Positions 20,455-35,778 of a stretch of 64,000 bases of DNA are shown piece by piece. Made by a program: the position numbers and the translations under genes. Within the stretch, counting starts at the first letter, position 1, and each line of letters starts with the position of its first letter. The notes beneath the pieces were generated by a model that did not search any database, was not told the DNA's origin, and worked only from the letters and a program-made list of their open reading frames with translations. The stretch covers positions 15,518,217-15,582,216 of the forward strand of contig OX123209.2 of the NCBI GenBank assembly GCA_944739405.2. Reading direction: 5' to 3'. The stretch is from Euclidia mi (taxonomy: Eukaryota > Arthropoda > Insecta > Lepidoptera > Erebidae).

Positions 20455-21701
20455 GCGAGCCATTGAGCTATATAATAAATATGTCCTTCCAGGAAGGCAT
20501 TTTTCCTACGAGCTTAAAAAAATCTATAATTAAACCTTTATATAAAAAAGGAGATGCTTTAGATATGACAAACTATCGTCCCGTTACTCTTATACCAGTC
20601 ATTTCAAGTCGATAGATGGCGCTGTTCGGATCCAGTCGATAGATGGCGCTGTTCGGATCAATACAAAGTTCTTATCGCGCAAGTTTTAAAAATGTAAATA
20701 AAATATAATAAGTCAGTGAATAAGCAAACTAATACTGTTAAAGTGAACTTGAACGTCTAAATACCGTGCACAAGTGTTATCTACGGATTCCTGCAACGTT
20801 TAACGCCAATTTCATAAATCGGATTGTCTGAGTAGTGCAACAACAGTTTCCACAACCAAAGTGAAATAACATTAATACAAACAAAAAATGTAAGTGTGCT
20901 AAATATACTATCGAACTTACTAGAAAACAGGACAGTTTCATGAAGAATTTCATTCAAAAGTAATAAAGCAACAACAGTGACCATTTTTTATTTCTGACAA
21001 GATTCAAATTTGATTCTGAACATTTGTTGTGAGCTGACACCTTGTATGTAATAGCAAAACGTATGAGATATGTCAATCTCAGTCTTCGTCAGTGCTTCGA
21101 AGATTCAGACACAGATGGCAGTTTCATTAAGAAACAATTAATGGCCAATTAATAGTTGACTAATTTCTGACATCTAGCGTCGAGAAAAAAAAACCTTACT
21201 GTAATATCAATATTCATCTACGCTAATGGTTCCTGCGACGTAAAGACAGATGGCAGTCTAATGATTTGAATTATTTTTCATTCTTAACACATTGACTGCT
21301 GGAAACGTATATGGTGTGTCCCAAGTGTCGGATCCTGCGATGCGGCTAGCCCACAATAGTCGTGTTTAGGGAAAAATATACAAGCGTGCTGCCGAAACAC
21401 GCGACGCGTGAATCATACCCATACCACACATGTGCTGACGACCACTCATGTGTGTTTTTTTTGTATAGCAACTCGTACGTCGCGTGTCGCGTCAGCACAG
21501 ACACACGCTCGACCTGCACGCGCGTTGCGTGTCGTTAAGCACGAGAGGCTGGGCACGCTCTGCGGGTGCGGTTACACGCAGGATATGCGTACTGGCCGCA
21601 TAGCAAAAGGCCGTCTACGAATCTTAGGCCAGCAGTCAATGTGTTAACTTACAAAGCACTTCTCTCAAGCTTCAACATCATAATAATATCTTCATTATAA
21701 A

Positions 21702-22923
21702 ATGGAAGATGAAAATGTGACAATTCGTCGCCATAAAACATTGGCGAACAATTCCCATGATCTTTCCTTTGAATCAACGAGTTCAGAAATTAGAAGATAT
21801 AGCCTACAAGACCTATCTACTGGATTTGACAGCGATAAGAAAGATTTAAAGTTAGAATTAGTTAAGTTGAAATGCGAGCTTGAAAGTGCCCATTTGGAAA
21901 TTGAAAAACTAAGTGAGGAAAACATAACATTGAAAAATGCCTTAAATAAAGAAAGAAAAAAGACTATACAATTGCAAAAAATCTGCTCGGAACCGAGACA
22001 GAAAACAAATAGTACATTTATGCAAACGAAAAATAAAAGAAGATCTAAGAAATCTATCTTAACACACAATGAAGAAGTCAATACAAGTTACTTTGATCTT
22101 GGGCTCAATGACAGTTCTAACCCGACGGTAACAGATGACGCTACCAGTCTCTCAAATGAACCAATTACCAAGAAATGTACGTTAAATAACACATCAACAG
22201 TAACTATCGAATATCAATCGAAGCAGAAGGATGTGATAACTAATCCAACATTCAACTCACAGTCATCAAAGCCCATGCTGAATCGAAAAATGTGTATAAT
22301 AAGCAGTAATAATGTTAATAATATATTGTCCAAAGCGCAGAATACGTTTCCAAAATTTGACATATGTCACTATATTTTGTCTAACTGTGGAGTATTGGAG
22401 TTACTTAAACATTTGCACCAAAAACTGCTGTACTTTAGTGAACATGACTATTGCTTAATTTTCATAGGAAATAAGGACTTCGAGAAATCTTACAACTACT
22501 TTAAATTAATTACTAGTATACGTGACATTTTATCTAAATTACAACATACAAATATTATTGTGTGTCTACCCACTTATAGAATTAATAGATTTAATCTCTT
22601 GAATTGAAGCTTTTAATAATTTACTGTACCAAGATATAAATATCCATAACTATGCACAGTTAGTAGACTCAAATTTAAATCTTGTGTGTTACTTTACGAT
22701 GTTTTGTAAACGCAGTGGAGTAATCAGTAACCTGCAGTAATTTTTGAAGATTTAAAATACTATGTTGAGTCATACTCCCAAGATTTTAAGTCCAAGGCCT
22801 CTTCTGAATCGAAACCCCGCAAAGGAACGATACCATATTATTTTGCAGCAGTAGATAAGTTAAGTGATTTATCTGCAGACACGAATAAAAACCAGTTTTT
22901 TCGTACACTATCAGCTGAATAAT
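21702..22923 (+). pseudogene. LINE-A ORF1 (unit 2)
   Basis: Same open 301 codons (21702-22607) and same two downstream frame lesions as unit 1; one substitution in the central region (DVITNP for DVISNP). Confidence 0.8.
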
Positions 22924-25530
22924 AACAATAAACTTTGTATATTACATCAAAACATTGCTGGCGTCTTGAATAAAATGCAGGAATTAGATTTAGCCTTGAA
23001 TGAACTGGTTGAGTATAAGCATAATGTTATAGCTGTATGCTTAAGTGAGCATTTTTTACTGAAGGATGAGGAGCAATTCTTAAAGTTGCACATTGGTTCT
23101 ATTTATTGCAGAAAAATGCAACGTGGAGGTGGAACCTGTATTTTGCTAAGGAATGATTTTGAAGGTATGGTTTTAAATCAAATAAACAACTTAAACATTG
23201 AAAGACATTTTGAAATTTGTAGTCTGGAAATTCACCAGTTGAAACTTATTATTTTATGTATCTATCGTACCCCAAAATCTAATATTAACCTTCTTTTTAC
23301 AAAACTTAATGAAACACTACATAAACTTCGCTTTAGGAAAATTAGAATAATGATATGTGGAGACTTTAATATTGATCTTTTGACTAAAGATAAAATTAGT
23401 ACTGAGTTCTTAGAACTCATGTCAAACTATGGGTTACATTACCACATTCAGGAGCCAACTAGATTAAAAAAATGTATAGACAATATTTTTAGTAACATTC
23501 CCACAGCCAAAGGCAAGACCCACAATTTCTGCTTATCAGATCACAACACAGCGCAATCTATTAAATATGTTAGTAATCCATCCGATAAGGCTGCTGAGCA
23601 TTACTTCGCAACTATATATGATCTTAGCAAACCCAACTTTAAGAAATTTGTTGAATGTATAAATGCTCTTACATTTTCTGAGATATATAAGTTATCAGAT
23701 ACAAATGAGGCTTTCAATGAGTTTCATAGTGTATTGAAACTATTTTATGAACTTTGTTTTCCACTTATTAGAATAAAGAATAGCTTTAGAGATAGTAAAC
23801 CCAAATGGATAACAAAAGGGCTTAGAATAAGTTGTAGAGCAAAACGCGGCCTAAGGTATAAATATTTTATGCATAAGACAATAGTAAATAAAAATAAATA
23901 TTTAAATTATTCTAAATTATTAAAAAAATGCATAAATAATTTACAGTCTTTATGCAATTGGCGATACATTGAAAAGTCAAAAAACAAGGGCAAAGCGACT
24001 TGGGATGTTGTAAAACGCCAAATAGGCGACTCTAAAATTGCACATGATATTGATAGATTAATTCATGAATGTAAAACATTTACCTGTGACTCAGATATAG
24101 CTAATTTATTTAATAATTTTTTTATAGATGTAGTCAAAAATAGTAATCTTCCTAATGATCGTAGTCATAAAGATTTTAGCGTAAAAAGTAATAACTGTAG
24201 TATATTTTTGGACCCCATAAGTGCCACTGAAGTTTTTAATATTATAATGTCTCTTAAGAAATCGAAATGTGCAGGCTATGATAATATCAATGCAGACATC
24301 TTAAAGCGCATTGCTCCAAAAATAACTGATCCGTTAGCACACATAATTAATTTATCCTTTCAACAAGGTTGTTTCCCTGAAAGGCTAAAGTTATCAATTA
24401 TTAAGCCATTACATAAAAGGGGGTCTAAATCCGATCTGAATAATTATAGACCTATAGCTATAACTCCTGTGCTATCAAAAATATTCGAAAGAGCTATGTA
24501 CAAAAGGTTATTAGGCTTTATTGAAAGGAGTGAGATTTTAACACAGAAGCAATTCGGGTTCAGAAAACAGAGATCAAGTCAATTAGCCGCTTTCACCTTG
24601 GTTAAGTCAATAATATGTAACATTAATGACAAAATCCCAACATGTGCGCTCTTATTAGACCTAAGTAAAGCATTTGATTTTGTGGACCATTCAAGGCTGA
24701 TCACAAAGTTAGACAAGTATAGCATAAGAGGCCCAGCATCGGATTGGTTTCTATCATATCTGAACAATAGAACACAATTTACTAGGATTACAAAATATGA
24801 TATTATAAGTAATGTTGTTAAAACCTTTGACTCGGAACCTAAAATTAATCATGCTGGTGTTCCTCAAGGCAGTATCCTAGGGCCTTTGCTATTCCTCATA
24901 TATATCAATGATATCCCACAAGCCCTTTCCCATGACTGTGTTTTGTTTGCCGACGACACAACGATAATTATAAAAGGTAAAGATAAGAATGCATTGGAGT
25001 TAGAAATTAGCAAGTCACTACTAGAGGTTACTAAATGGCTAAATACAAATGAATTACAGATAAATATTTCCAAAACTAAAATAGTACACTTTAAAACTGC
25101 CAGGAGTGAAAATTTTAATTTAAAAGTTACATACAATAATACACCAGTCCAACAGGTTCAAAATGCCGAGTTTTTAGGAATCACTCTAGACTCGCACTTC
25201 AAATGGAACGACCATGTAGACAAAATATGCGCAAAAATAAATAGATTCGTTTTTGCACTACGAAAAGTTAAAAATATTACATCTACAGACACTTCAATTA
25301 TGGTCTACCATGCATACGTTTGTGGAGTCATACGTTATGGCATAGTTATATGGGGGAACTCATCCACGAGGGACACGAGTTTGTTGATGTTGTTGGTACT
25401 GCGGCGGGCCTCTCCAGTTTCCCTGCTTCTTCTGAGTTCCTGGTTTAGCAGTATTTTTATCTGTAGTCTTGATTATGGAGCCTGCTTTATAAATAGCTCT
25501 AATTTTTTCAGCACAGTCCGTCCCGAATAG
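22864..25530 (+). pseudogene. LINE-A ORF2, C-terminus replaced (unit 2)
   Basis: 888 codons ending in the same junction-derived tail. Lys-to-Arg in LHKRGSKSD and Ile in SIRGPAS; catalytic motifs intact. Confidence 0.9.
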
Positions 25531-25782
25531 TGTCTCATCTGAAGTAGCATTTCTAACGGCATCCTCCGTCTAACGCATCCGTGATGGTGCCTCGTTGGAT
25601 TGGGCCGTAGGTAGTTGTTTAAACGGACAATCTGATTGAGATCGCACCGGGCGCGGCGCCGGAGAGCATGGCAGCGATGATTCTTCTGAATTCACTTCGT
25701 CTGGCATTTTTTCCAATTTCTTTTCCAGTTTACGTATTTTCCTCTTGATATAATCCGGATCCTTAGTCTTCCGTTTACCCAT
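25372..25782 (-). pseudogene. DIRS-like gag N-terminal part (unit 3)
   Basis: Coding part matches unit 1 over the retained portion, including the TAG (25570-25572). Confidence 0.6.
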
Positions 25783-26354
25783 TTTTTTAATCGCAGTCGA
25801 ATTATTAAGATAAAAGACGAAAGAATGCGTTTTGCAATAGGTGAACAGGATCACACTTGTTGAACCGCGAGAGAGCCATTGGAAAAAGAAACGGAAAACG
25901 CGTAAGTTCTCGTCTTTCACCAAAGATAATGTTTAGTGAATGACAACCGAAAAATGTCATTTGGGGTAAAATGGCGGGGATAAATTTGGCTATGGTATTT
26001 CTTATAGGTTAGAACCAGACTATTATTAATAAAATAATAAGATTTTCGTGGAATTCGCAAATAAACTCAATTCTTACCTTACTGATGTGTTCTTTACTTT
26101 TGATTCTGATAACTACATACCTATTTTCTTCGTAACAAAACCAAATGTAAACAAAACTCACGCCGGCGCCGGTACCAGACTTAAATCGGAACTTCATTGC
26201 ACTTGTTGTTTCAATAAGCATTGGGCTACACACATCACATATCCTGTATACGATCATTGTTAACATTTCTAGAATAGTTTTGTACATTATTAAATAGGAA
26301 TAACCACGGCAGGTAATCTTCAAACAAAATATTTCAACCTTAGTCTATTTTCTA

Positions 26355-28116
26355 TTTTTTTTTTATGTTTTTTTTCGGAATACCAACAGCTTGAAATACA
26401 AATGGTAAAAACGTATTTAAAAACAGTGCATAGCCATTAATAGGTATTTGCAAATAGATACAAAATTAAAGTGTCTAAACCATAATAAGGGGATTAGGCA
26501 TAGTAGAACCGCAGAATGACTATATAAACCTATGAATTTGTTGCACCGCCTGGTTCAGGTCCGAAGAAATCTAAACTGAACATTTTTTCACTTGTGCTAT
26601 ATTTGTATTAAATATCTCCCACTCGCTATTTTTATTAGAGATGATATTGACGGATTTACTGGCTCTATACATAAACGAGTTTTGGCGATAATTGGTATTA
26701 GCCTGTGGTAAAACTAACGGTTGATAGTGCCGAGACGGCACTTTACGTGGTACCCTTATATTATTTTTTTCAAGAAGGGCAGGGCAATCAATTGCCCCGC
26801 TGACAATTTTCACCAATGTTAGGATATCAGATATAGTACGTCTATCTTTTAAAGTCATAAAGTGATATCTCTTACATCTCGCTTCATATCCATGATCTAT
26901 ACATCCACTCTTATACTGTAAGTACCTTAAAAACTTTTTTTGAATAGCTTCAATGCGATCAATATACATATTGTAATGCGGGTTCCAAACCACCGTTGCG
27001 TATTCCAGGGTACTGCGTATCAAAGCACAATAGAGTATTTTTATACACTTAATATTTTTGAATTGCTACGTTGACCTGATAATGAAACCGAGAGATTTAT
27101 ACGCCTTTTTAACTATAAAATCAATGTGTTTATCAAATAGTAATTTAGAATCTTGCACGAGACCTAGGTCCTTTATAGTAGTTAAGTTGGTGAGTAGTTT
27201 ATTAGAAATGGTGTATGGGAACTGAATGAAGTTAGTTTTACGGGTAAAGTAAATTGAAAAACATTTGGAAATATTCAAGTCCAATCTATTTTTAACACAA
27301 TACAGTTCAAAATTATTTAGATCACTTTGTAAAAGCGCGCAATCGGATGGACTGTTGATATTCATAAATATTTTTGTGTCATCAGCATATGATAAAAAGT
27401 AGGCATGTTTAAAACATGAACCAATGTCGTTAATGAAGATGAAAAAAAGTAATGGGCCCAATAAAGAACCCTGTGGGACTCCTGAAGGTATATGCATTGA
27501 AAAGGAAGTAAAACCATTAACTGCAACCATCTGAGACCTGTTTGCAATGTAGGAAGAAAACCACCGTAATAAGTTGCCGTGTATACCAGCTTTATTTAAC
27601 TTCTCCATAAGCAGCAAATGATCTATATGATCAAATGCCTTGCTAAAGTCAGTATACATGGCATGCACTTGGCCTCCAGCGTCCATATGTGATGTTACAA
27701 AATCATTAAATACTAATAAGTTAGATACAGTAGACTTACGATTCAGAAATCCATGTTGTTCCGATATAAAAGAGCTTTGTAACGAGGCGTACACTTGACG
27801 ATAAACAATTCGCTCGAAAATCTTTGCAAAAATGCAGAGTTTCGAAATTGGCCTGTAATTTTTTATATTTGATCGATCCCCGCTTTTATGGACTGGTGTC
27901 ACAAAGGCGGATTTCCAGATAGACGGGACAGTACCGTCTTTAATAGATCGCGAGAAAATTAAATATAAAGGTAATACTAGATTATTTGCACATTGTTTAA
28001 TAAAGAAGGGTGGAAAATTGTCTGGCCCGGCACCCTTATTTTGGTTTACAGATTTTAAAAGGTTTTTAATCTCGTCTGGATTAATATTAATAGTACCTAT
28101 GCTAAAACATATATAT
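26355..28116 (-). pseudogene. LINE-C 3' part (unit 3)
   Basis: RT frame 27066-27902 and C-terminal frame 26571-27023, separated by the common TAG. The 3' oligo(A) has the unit-1 form with an ATG interruption. Confidence 0.9.
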
Positions 28117-29363
28117 GCGAGCCATTGAGCTATATAATAAATATGTCCTTCCAGGAAGGCATTTTTCCTACGAGCTTAAAAAAATCTATAATTAAACCTT
28201 TATATAAAAAAGGAGATGCTTTAGATATGACAAAATATCGTCCCGTTACTCTTATACCAGTCATTTCAAGTCGATAGATGGCGCTGTTCGGATCCAGTCG
28301 ATAGATGGCGCTGTTCGGATCAATACAAAGTTCTTATCGCGCAAGTTTTAAAAATGTAAATAAAATATAATAAGTCAGTGAATAAGCAAACTAATACTGT
28401 TAAAGTGAACTTGAACGTCTAAATACCGTGCACAAGTGTTATCTACGGATTCCTGCAACGTTTAACGCCAATTTCATAAATCGGATTGTCTGAGTAGTGC
28501 AACAACAGTTTCCACAACCAAAGTGAAATAACATTAATACAAACAAAAAATGTAAGTGTGCTAAATATACTATCGAACTTACTAGAAAACAGGACAGTTT
28601 CATGAAGAATTTCATTCAAAAGTAATAAAGCAACAACAGTGACCATTTTTTATTTCTGACAAGATTCAAATTTGATTCTGAACATTTGTTGTGAGCTGAC
28701 ACCTTGTATGTAATAGCAAAACGTATGAGATATGTCAATCTCAGTCTTCGTCAGTGCTTCGAAGATTCAGACACAGATGGCAGTTTCATTAAGAAACAAT
28801 TAATGGCCAATTAATAGTTGACTAATTTCTGACATCTAGCGTCGAGAAAAAAAAACCTTACTGTAATATCAATATTCATCTACGCTAATGGTTCCTGCGA
28901 CGTAAAGACAGATGGCAGTCTAATGATTTGAATTATTTTTCATTCTTAACACATTGACTGCTGGAAACGTATATGGTGTGTCCCAAGTGTCGGATCCTGC
29001 GATGCGGCTAGCCCACAATAGTCGTGTTTAGGGAAAAATATACAAGCGTGCTGCCGAAACACGCGACGCGTGAATCATACCCATACCACACATGTGCTGA
29101 CGACCACTCATGTGTGTTTTTTTTGTATAGCAACTCGTACGTCGCGTGTCGCGTCAGCACAGACACACGCTCGACCTGCACGCGCGTTGCGTGTCGTTAA
29201 GCACGAGAGGCTGGGCACGCTCTGCGGGTGCGGTTACACGCAGGATATGCGTACTGGCCGCATAGCAAAAGGCCGTCTACGAATCTTAGGCCAGCAGTCA
29301 ATGTGTTAACTTACAAAGCACTTCTCTCAAGCTTCAACATCATAATAATATCTTCATTATAAA

Positions 29364-30585
29364 ATGGAAGATGAAAATGTGACAATTCGTCGCCATAAAA
29401 CATTGGCGAACAATTCCCATGATCTTTCCTTTGAATCAACGAGTTCAGAAATTAGAAGATATAGCCTACAAGACCTATCTACTGGATTTGACAGCGATAA
29501 GGAAGATTTAAAGTTAGAATTAGTTAAGTTGAAATGCGAGCTTGAAAGTGCCCATTTGGAAATTGAAAAACTAAGTGAGGAAAACATAACATTGAAAAAT
29601 GCCTTAAATAAAGAAAGAAAAAAGACTATACAATTGCAAAAAATCTGCTCGGAACCGAGACAGAAAACAAATAGTACATTTATGCAAACGAAAAATAAAA
29701 GAAGATCTAAGAAATCTATCTTAACACACAATGAAGAAGTCAATACAAGTTACTTTGATCTTGGGCTCAATGACAGTTCTAACCCGACGGTAACAGATGA
29801 CGCTACCAGTCTCTCAAATGAACCAATTACCAAGAAATGTACGTTAAATAACACATCAACAGTAACTATCGAATATCAATCGAAGCAGAAGGATGTGATA
29901 ACTAATCCAACATTCAACTCACAGTCATCAAAGCCCATGCTGAATCGAAAAATGTGTATAATAAGCAGTAATAATGTTAATAATATATTGTCCAAAGCGC
30001 AGAATACGTTTCCAAAATTTGACATATGTCACTATATTTTGTCTAACTGTGGAGTATTGGAGTTACTTAAACATTTGCACCAAAAACTGCTGTACTTTAG
30101 TGAACATGACTATTGCTTAATTTTCATAGGAAATAAGGACTTCGAGAAATCTTACAACTACTTTAAATTAATTACTAGTATACGTGACATTTTATCTAAA
30201 TTACAACATACAAATATTATTGTGTGTCTACCCACTTATAGAATTAATAGATTTAATCTCTTGAATTGAAGCTTTTAATAATTTACTGTACCAAGATATA
30301 AATATCCATAACTATGCACAGTTAGTAGACTCAAATTTAAATCTTGTGTGTTACTTTACGATGTTTTGTAAACGCAGTGGAGTAATCAGTAACCTGCAGT
30401 AATTTTTGAAGATTTAAAATACTATGTTGAGTCATACTCCCAAGATTTTAAGTCCAAGGCCTCTTCTGAATCGAAACCCCGCAAAGGAACGATACCATAT
30501 TATTTTGCAGCAGTAGATAAGTTAAGTGATTTATCTGCAGACACGAATAAAAACCAGTTTTTTCGTACACTATCAGCTGAATAAT
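29364..30585 (+). pseudogene. LINE-A ORF1 (unit 3)
   Basis: Open frame 29364-30269; Lys-to-Glu (DSDKEDL), shared only with unit 5. Downstream frame lesions as in unit 1. Confidence 0.8.
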
Positions 30586-33192
30586 AACAATAAACTTTGT
30601 ATATTACATCAAAACATTGCTGGCGTCTTGAATAAAATGCAGGAATTAGATTTAGCCTTGAATGAACTGGTTGAGTATAAGCATAATGTTATAGCTGTAT
30701 GCTTAAGTGAGCATTTTTTACTGAAGGATGAGGAGCAATTCTTAAAGTTGCACATTGGTTCTATTTATTGCAGAAAAATGCAACGTGGAGGTGGAACCTG
30801 TATTTTGCTAAGGAATGATTTTGAAGGTATGGTTTTAAATCAAATAAACAACTTAAACATTGAAAGACATTTTGAAATTTGTAGTCTGGAAATTCACCAG
30901 TTGAAACTTATTATTTTATGTATCTATCGTACCCCAAAATCTAATATTAACCTTCTTTTTACAAAACTTAATGAAACACTACATAAACTTCGCTTTAGGA
31001 AAATTAGAATAATGATATGTGGAGACTTTAATATTGATCTTTTGACTAAAGATAAAATTAGTACTGAGTTCTTAGAACTCATGTCAAACTATGGGTTACA
31101 TTACCACATTCAGGAGCCAACTAGATTAAAAAAATGTATAGACAATATTTTTAGTAACATTCCCACAGCCAAAGGCAAGACCCACAATTTCTGCTTATCA
31201 GATCACAACACAGCGCAATCTATTAAATATGTTAGTAATCCATCCGATAAGGCTGCTGAGCATTACTTCGCAACTATATATGATCTTAGCAAACCCAACT
31301 TTAAGAAATTTGTTGAATGTATAAATGCTCTTACATTTTCTGAGATATATAAGTTATCAGATACAAATGAGGCTTTCAATGAGTTTCATAGTGTATTGAA
31401 ACTATTTTATGAACTTTGTTTTCCACTTATTAGAATAAAGAATAGCTTTAGAGATAGTAAACCCAAATGGATAACAAAAGGGCTTAGAATAAGTTGTAGA
31501 GCAAAACGCGGCCTAAGGTATAAATATTTTATGCATAAGACAATAGTAAATAAAAATAAATATTTAAATTATTCTAAATTATTAAAAAAATGCATAAATA
31601 ATTTACAGTCTTTATGCAATTGGCGATACATTGAAAAGTCAAAAAACAAGGGCAAAGCGACTTGGGATGTTGTAAAACGCCAAATAGGCGACTCTAAAAT
31701 TGCACATGATATTGATAGATTAATTCATGAATGTAAAACATTTACCTGTGACTCAGATATAGCTAATTTATTTAATAATTTTTTAATAGATGTAGTCAAA
31801 AATAGTAATCTTCCTAATGATCGTAGTCATAAAGATTTTAGCGTAAAAAGTAATAACTGTAGTATATTTTTGGACCCCATAAGTGCCACTGAAGTTTTTA
31901 ATATTATAATGTCTCTTAAGAAATCGAAATGTGCAGGCTATGATAATATCAATGCAGACATCTTAAAGCGCATTGCTCCAAAAATAACTGATCCGTTAGC
32001 ACACATAATTAATTTATCCTTTCAACAAGGTTGTTTCCCTGAAAGGCTAAAGTTATCAATTATTAAGCCATTACATAAAAAGGGGTCTAAATCCGATCTG
32101 AATAATTATAGACCTATAGCTATAACTCCTGTGCTATCAAAAATATTCGAAAGAGCTATGTACAAAAGGTTATTAGGCTTTATTGAAAGGAGTGAGATTT
32201 TAACACAGAAGCAATTCGGGTTCAGAAAACAGAGATCAAGTCAATTAGCCGCTTTCACCTTGGTTAAGTCAATAATATGTAACATTAATGACAAAATCCC
32301 AACATGTGCGCTCTTATTAGACCTAAGTAAAGCATTTGATTTTGTGGACCATTCAAGGCTGATCACAAAGTTAGACAAGTATAGCATAAGAGGCCCAGCA
32401 TCGGATTGGTTTCTATCATATCTGAACAATAGAACACAATTTACTAGGATTACAAAATATGATATTATAAGTAATGTTGTTAAAACCTTTGACTCGGAAC
32501 CTAAAATTAATCATGCTGGTGTTCCTCAAGGCAGTATCCTAGGGCCTTTGCTATTCCTCATATATATCAATGATATCCCACAAGCCCTTTCCCATGACTG
32601 TGTTTTGTTTGCCGACGACACAACGATAATTATAAAAGGTAAAGATAAGAATGCATTGGAGTTAGAAATTAGCAAGTCACTACTAGAGGTTACTAAATGG
32701 CTAAATACAAATGAATTACAGATAAATATTTCCAAAACTAAAATAGTACACTTTAAAACTGCCAGGAGTGAAAATTTTAATTTAAAAGTTACATACAATA
32801 ATACACCAGTCCAACAGGTTCAAAATGCCGAGTTTTTAGGAATCACTCTAGACTCGCACTTCAAATGGAACGACCATGTAGACAAAATATGCGCAAAAAT
32901 AAATAGATTCGTTTTTGCACTACGAAAAGTTAAAAATATTACATCTACAGACACTTCAATTATGGTCTACCATGCATACGTTTGTGGAGTCATACGTTAT
33001 GGCATAGTTATATGGGGGAACTCATCCACGAGGGACACGAGTTTGTTGATGTTGTTGGTACTGCGGCGGGCCTCTCCAGTTTCCCTGCTTCTTCTGAGTT
33101 CCTGGTTTAGCAGTATTTTTATCTGTAGTCTTGATTATGGAGCCTGCTTTATAAATAGCTCTAATTTTTTCAGCACAGTCCGTCCCGAATAG
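30526..33192 (+). pseudogene. LINE-A ORF2, C-terminus replaced (unit 3)
   Basis: 888 codons with junction tail. One private change, Phe to Leu in FNNFLIDV between endonuclease and RT. Confidence 0.9.
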
Positions 33193-33444
33193 TGTCTCAT
33201 CTGAAGTAGCATTTCTAACGGCATCCTCCGTCTAACGCATCCGTGATGGTGCCTCGTTGGATTGGGCCGTAGGTAGTTGTTTAAACGGACAATCTGATTG
33301 AGATCGCACCGGGCGCGGCGCCGGAGAGCATGGCAGCGATGATTCTTCTGAATTCACTTCGTCTGGCATTTTTTCCAATTTCTTTTCCAGTTTACGTATT
33401 TTCCTCTTGATATAATCCGGATCCTTAGTCTTCCGTTTACCCAT
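33034..33444 (-). pseudogene. DIRS-like gag N-terminal part (unit 4)
   Basis: Truncated at the junction; TAG retained (33232-33234). Confidence 0.6.
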
Positions 33445-34016
33445 TTTTTTAATCGCAGTCGAATTATTAAGATAAAAGACGAAATAATGCGTTTTGCAAT
33501 AGGTGAACAGGATCACACTTGTTGAACCGCGAGAGAGCCATTGGAAAAAGAAACGGAAAACGCGTAAGTTCTCGTCTTTCACCAAAGATAATGTTTAGTG
33601 AATGACAACCGAAAAATGTCATTTGGGGTAAAATGGCGGGGATAAATTTGGCTATGGTATTTCTTATAGGTTAGAACCAGACTATTATTAATAAAATAAT
33701 AAGATTTTCGTGGAATTCGCAAATAAACTCAATTCTTACCTTACTGATGTGTTCTTTACTTTTGATTCTGATAACTACATACCTATTTTCTTCGTAACAA
33801 AACCAAATGTAAACAAAACTCACGCCGGCGCCGGTACCAGACTTAAATCGGAACTTCATTGCACTTGTTGTTTCAATAAGCATTGGGCTACACACATCAC
33901 ATATCCTGTATACGATCATTGTTAACAATTCTAGAATAGTTTTGTACATTATTAAATAGGAATAACCACGGCAGGTAATCTTCAAACAAAATATTTCAAC
34001 CTTAGTCTATTTTCTA

Positions 34017-35778
34017 TTTTTTTTTTTTTTTTTTTTTCGGAATACCAACAGCTTGAAATACAAATGGTAAAAACGTATTTAAAAACAGTGCATAGCCATT
34101 AATAGGTATTTGCAAATAGATACAAAATTAAAGTGTCTAAACCATAATAAGGGGATTAGGCATAGTAGAACCGCAGAATGACTATATAAACCTATGAATT
34201 TGTTGCACCGCCTGGTTCAGGTCCGAAGAAATCTAAACTGAACATTTTTTCACTTGTGCTATATTTGTATTAAATATCTCCCACTCGCTATTTTTATTAG
34301 AGATGATATTGACGGATTTACTGGCTCTATACATAAACGAGTTTTGGCGATAATTGGTATTAGCCTGTGGTAAAACTAACGGTTGATAGTGCCGAGACGG
34401 CACTTTACGTGGTACCCTTATATTATTTTTTTCAAGAAGGGCAGGGCAATCAATTGCCCCGCTGACAATTTTCACCAATGTTAGGATATCAGATATAGTA
34501 CGTCTATCTTTTAAAGTCATAAAGTGATATCTCTTACATCTCGCTTCATATCCATGATCTATACATCCACTCTTATACTGTAAGTACCTTAAAAACTTTT
34601 TTTGAATAGCTTCAATGCGATCAATATACATATTGTAATGCGGGTTCCAAACCACCGTTGCGTATTCCAGGGTACTGCGTATCAAAGCACAATAGAGTAT
34701 TTTTATACACTTAATATTTTTGAATTGCTACGTTGACCTGATAATGAAACCGAGAGATTTATACGCCTTTTTAACTATAAAATCAATGTGTTTATCAAAT
34801 AGTAATTTAGAATCTTGCACGAGACCTAGGTCCTTTATAGTAGTTAAGTTGGTGAGTAGTTTATTAGAAATGGTGTATGGGAACTGAATGAAGTTAGTTT
34901 TACGGGTAAAGTAAATTGAAAAACATTTGGAAATATTCAAGTCCAATCTATTTTTAACACAATACAGTTCAAAATTATTTAGATCACTTTGTAAAAGCGC
35001 GCAATCGGATGGACTGTTGATATTCATAAATATTTTTGTGTCATCAGCATATGATAAAAAGTAGGCATGTTTAAAACATGAACCAATGTCGTTAATGAAG
35101 ATGACAAAAAGTAATGGCCCCAATAAAGAACCCTGTGGGACTCCTGAAGGTATATGCATTGAAAAGGAAGTAAAACCATTAACTGCAACCATCTGAGACC
35201 TGTTTGCAATGTAGGAAGAAAACCACCGTAATAAGTTGCCGTGTATACCAGCTTTATTTAACTTCTCCATAAGCAGCAAATGATTTATATGATCAAATGC
35301 CTTGCTAAAGTCAGTATACATGGCATGCACTTGGCCTCCAGCGTCCATATGTGATGTTACAAAATCATTAAATACTAATAAGTTAGATACAGTAGACTTA
35401 CGATTCAGAAATCCATGTTGTTCCGATATAAAAGAGCTTTGTAACGAGGCGTACACTTGACGATAAACAATTCGCTCGAAAATCTTTGCAAAAATGCAGA
35501 GTTTCGAAATTGGCCTGTAATTTTTTATATTTGATCGATCCCCGCTTTTATGGACTGGTGTCACAAAGGCGGATTTCCAGATAGACGGGACAGTACCGTC
35601 TTTAATAGATCGCGAGAAAATTAAATATAAAGGTAATACTAGATTATTTGCACATTGTTTAATAAAGAAGGGTGGAAAATTGTCTGGCCCGGCACCCTTA
35701 TTTTGGTTTACAGATTTTAAAAGGTTTTTAATCTCGTCTGGATTAATATTAATAGTACCTATGCTAAAACATATATAT
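34017..35778 (-). pseudogene. LINE-C 3' part (unit 4)
   Basis: RT frame 34728-35564 is continuous (no unit-2 deletion) although it carries the unit-2 substitutions AFDHINH and GPLLFVIF. C-terminal frame 34233-34685. Confidence 0.9.

Larger units (their letters stand above)
17711..25371. repeat. Array unit 2
   Basis: 7661 bp. One base is missing in the LINE-C RT (AATATTTTGTG for AATATTTTTGTG near 19710). It shares GAAATAATG, GATGACAAAAAG, GGCCCCAAT and GATTTATATG with unit 4 against units 1 and 3. Private changes include CCTCCGCCTAACGC at 17904. Confidence 0.95.
25372..33033. repeat. Array unit 3
   Basis: 7662 bp. In the DIRS and LINE-C part it carries the unit-1 alleles (GAAAGAATG, GATGAAAAAAAG, GGGCCC, GATCTATATG), but in LINE-A it carries TCTTAACAC (as units 2 and 5) and GATAAGGAAG (as unit 5 only). 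A private A lies in GACAAAATATCG near 28235. Confidence 0.95.
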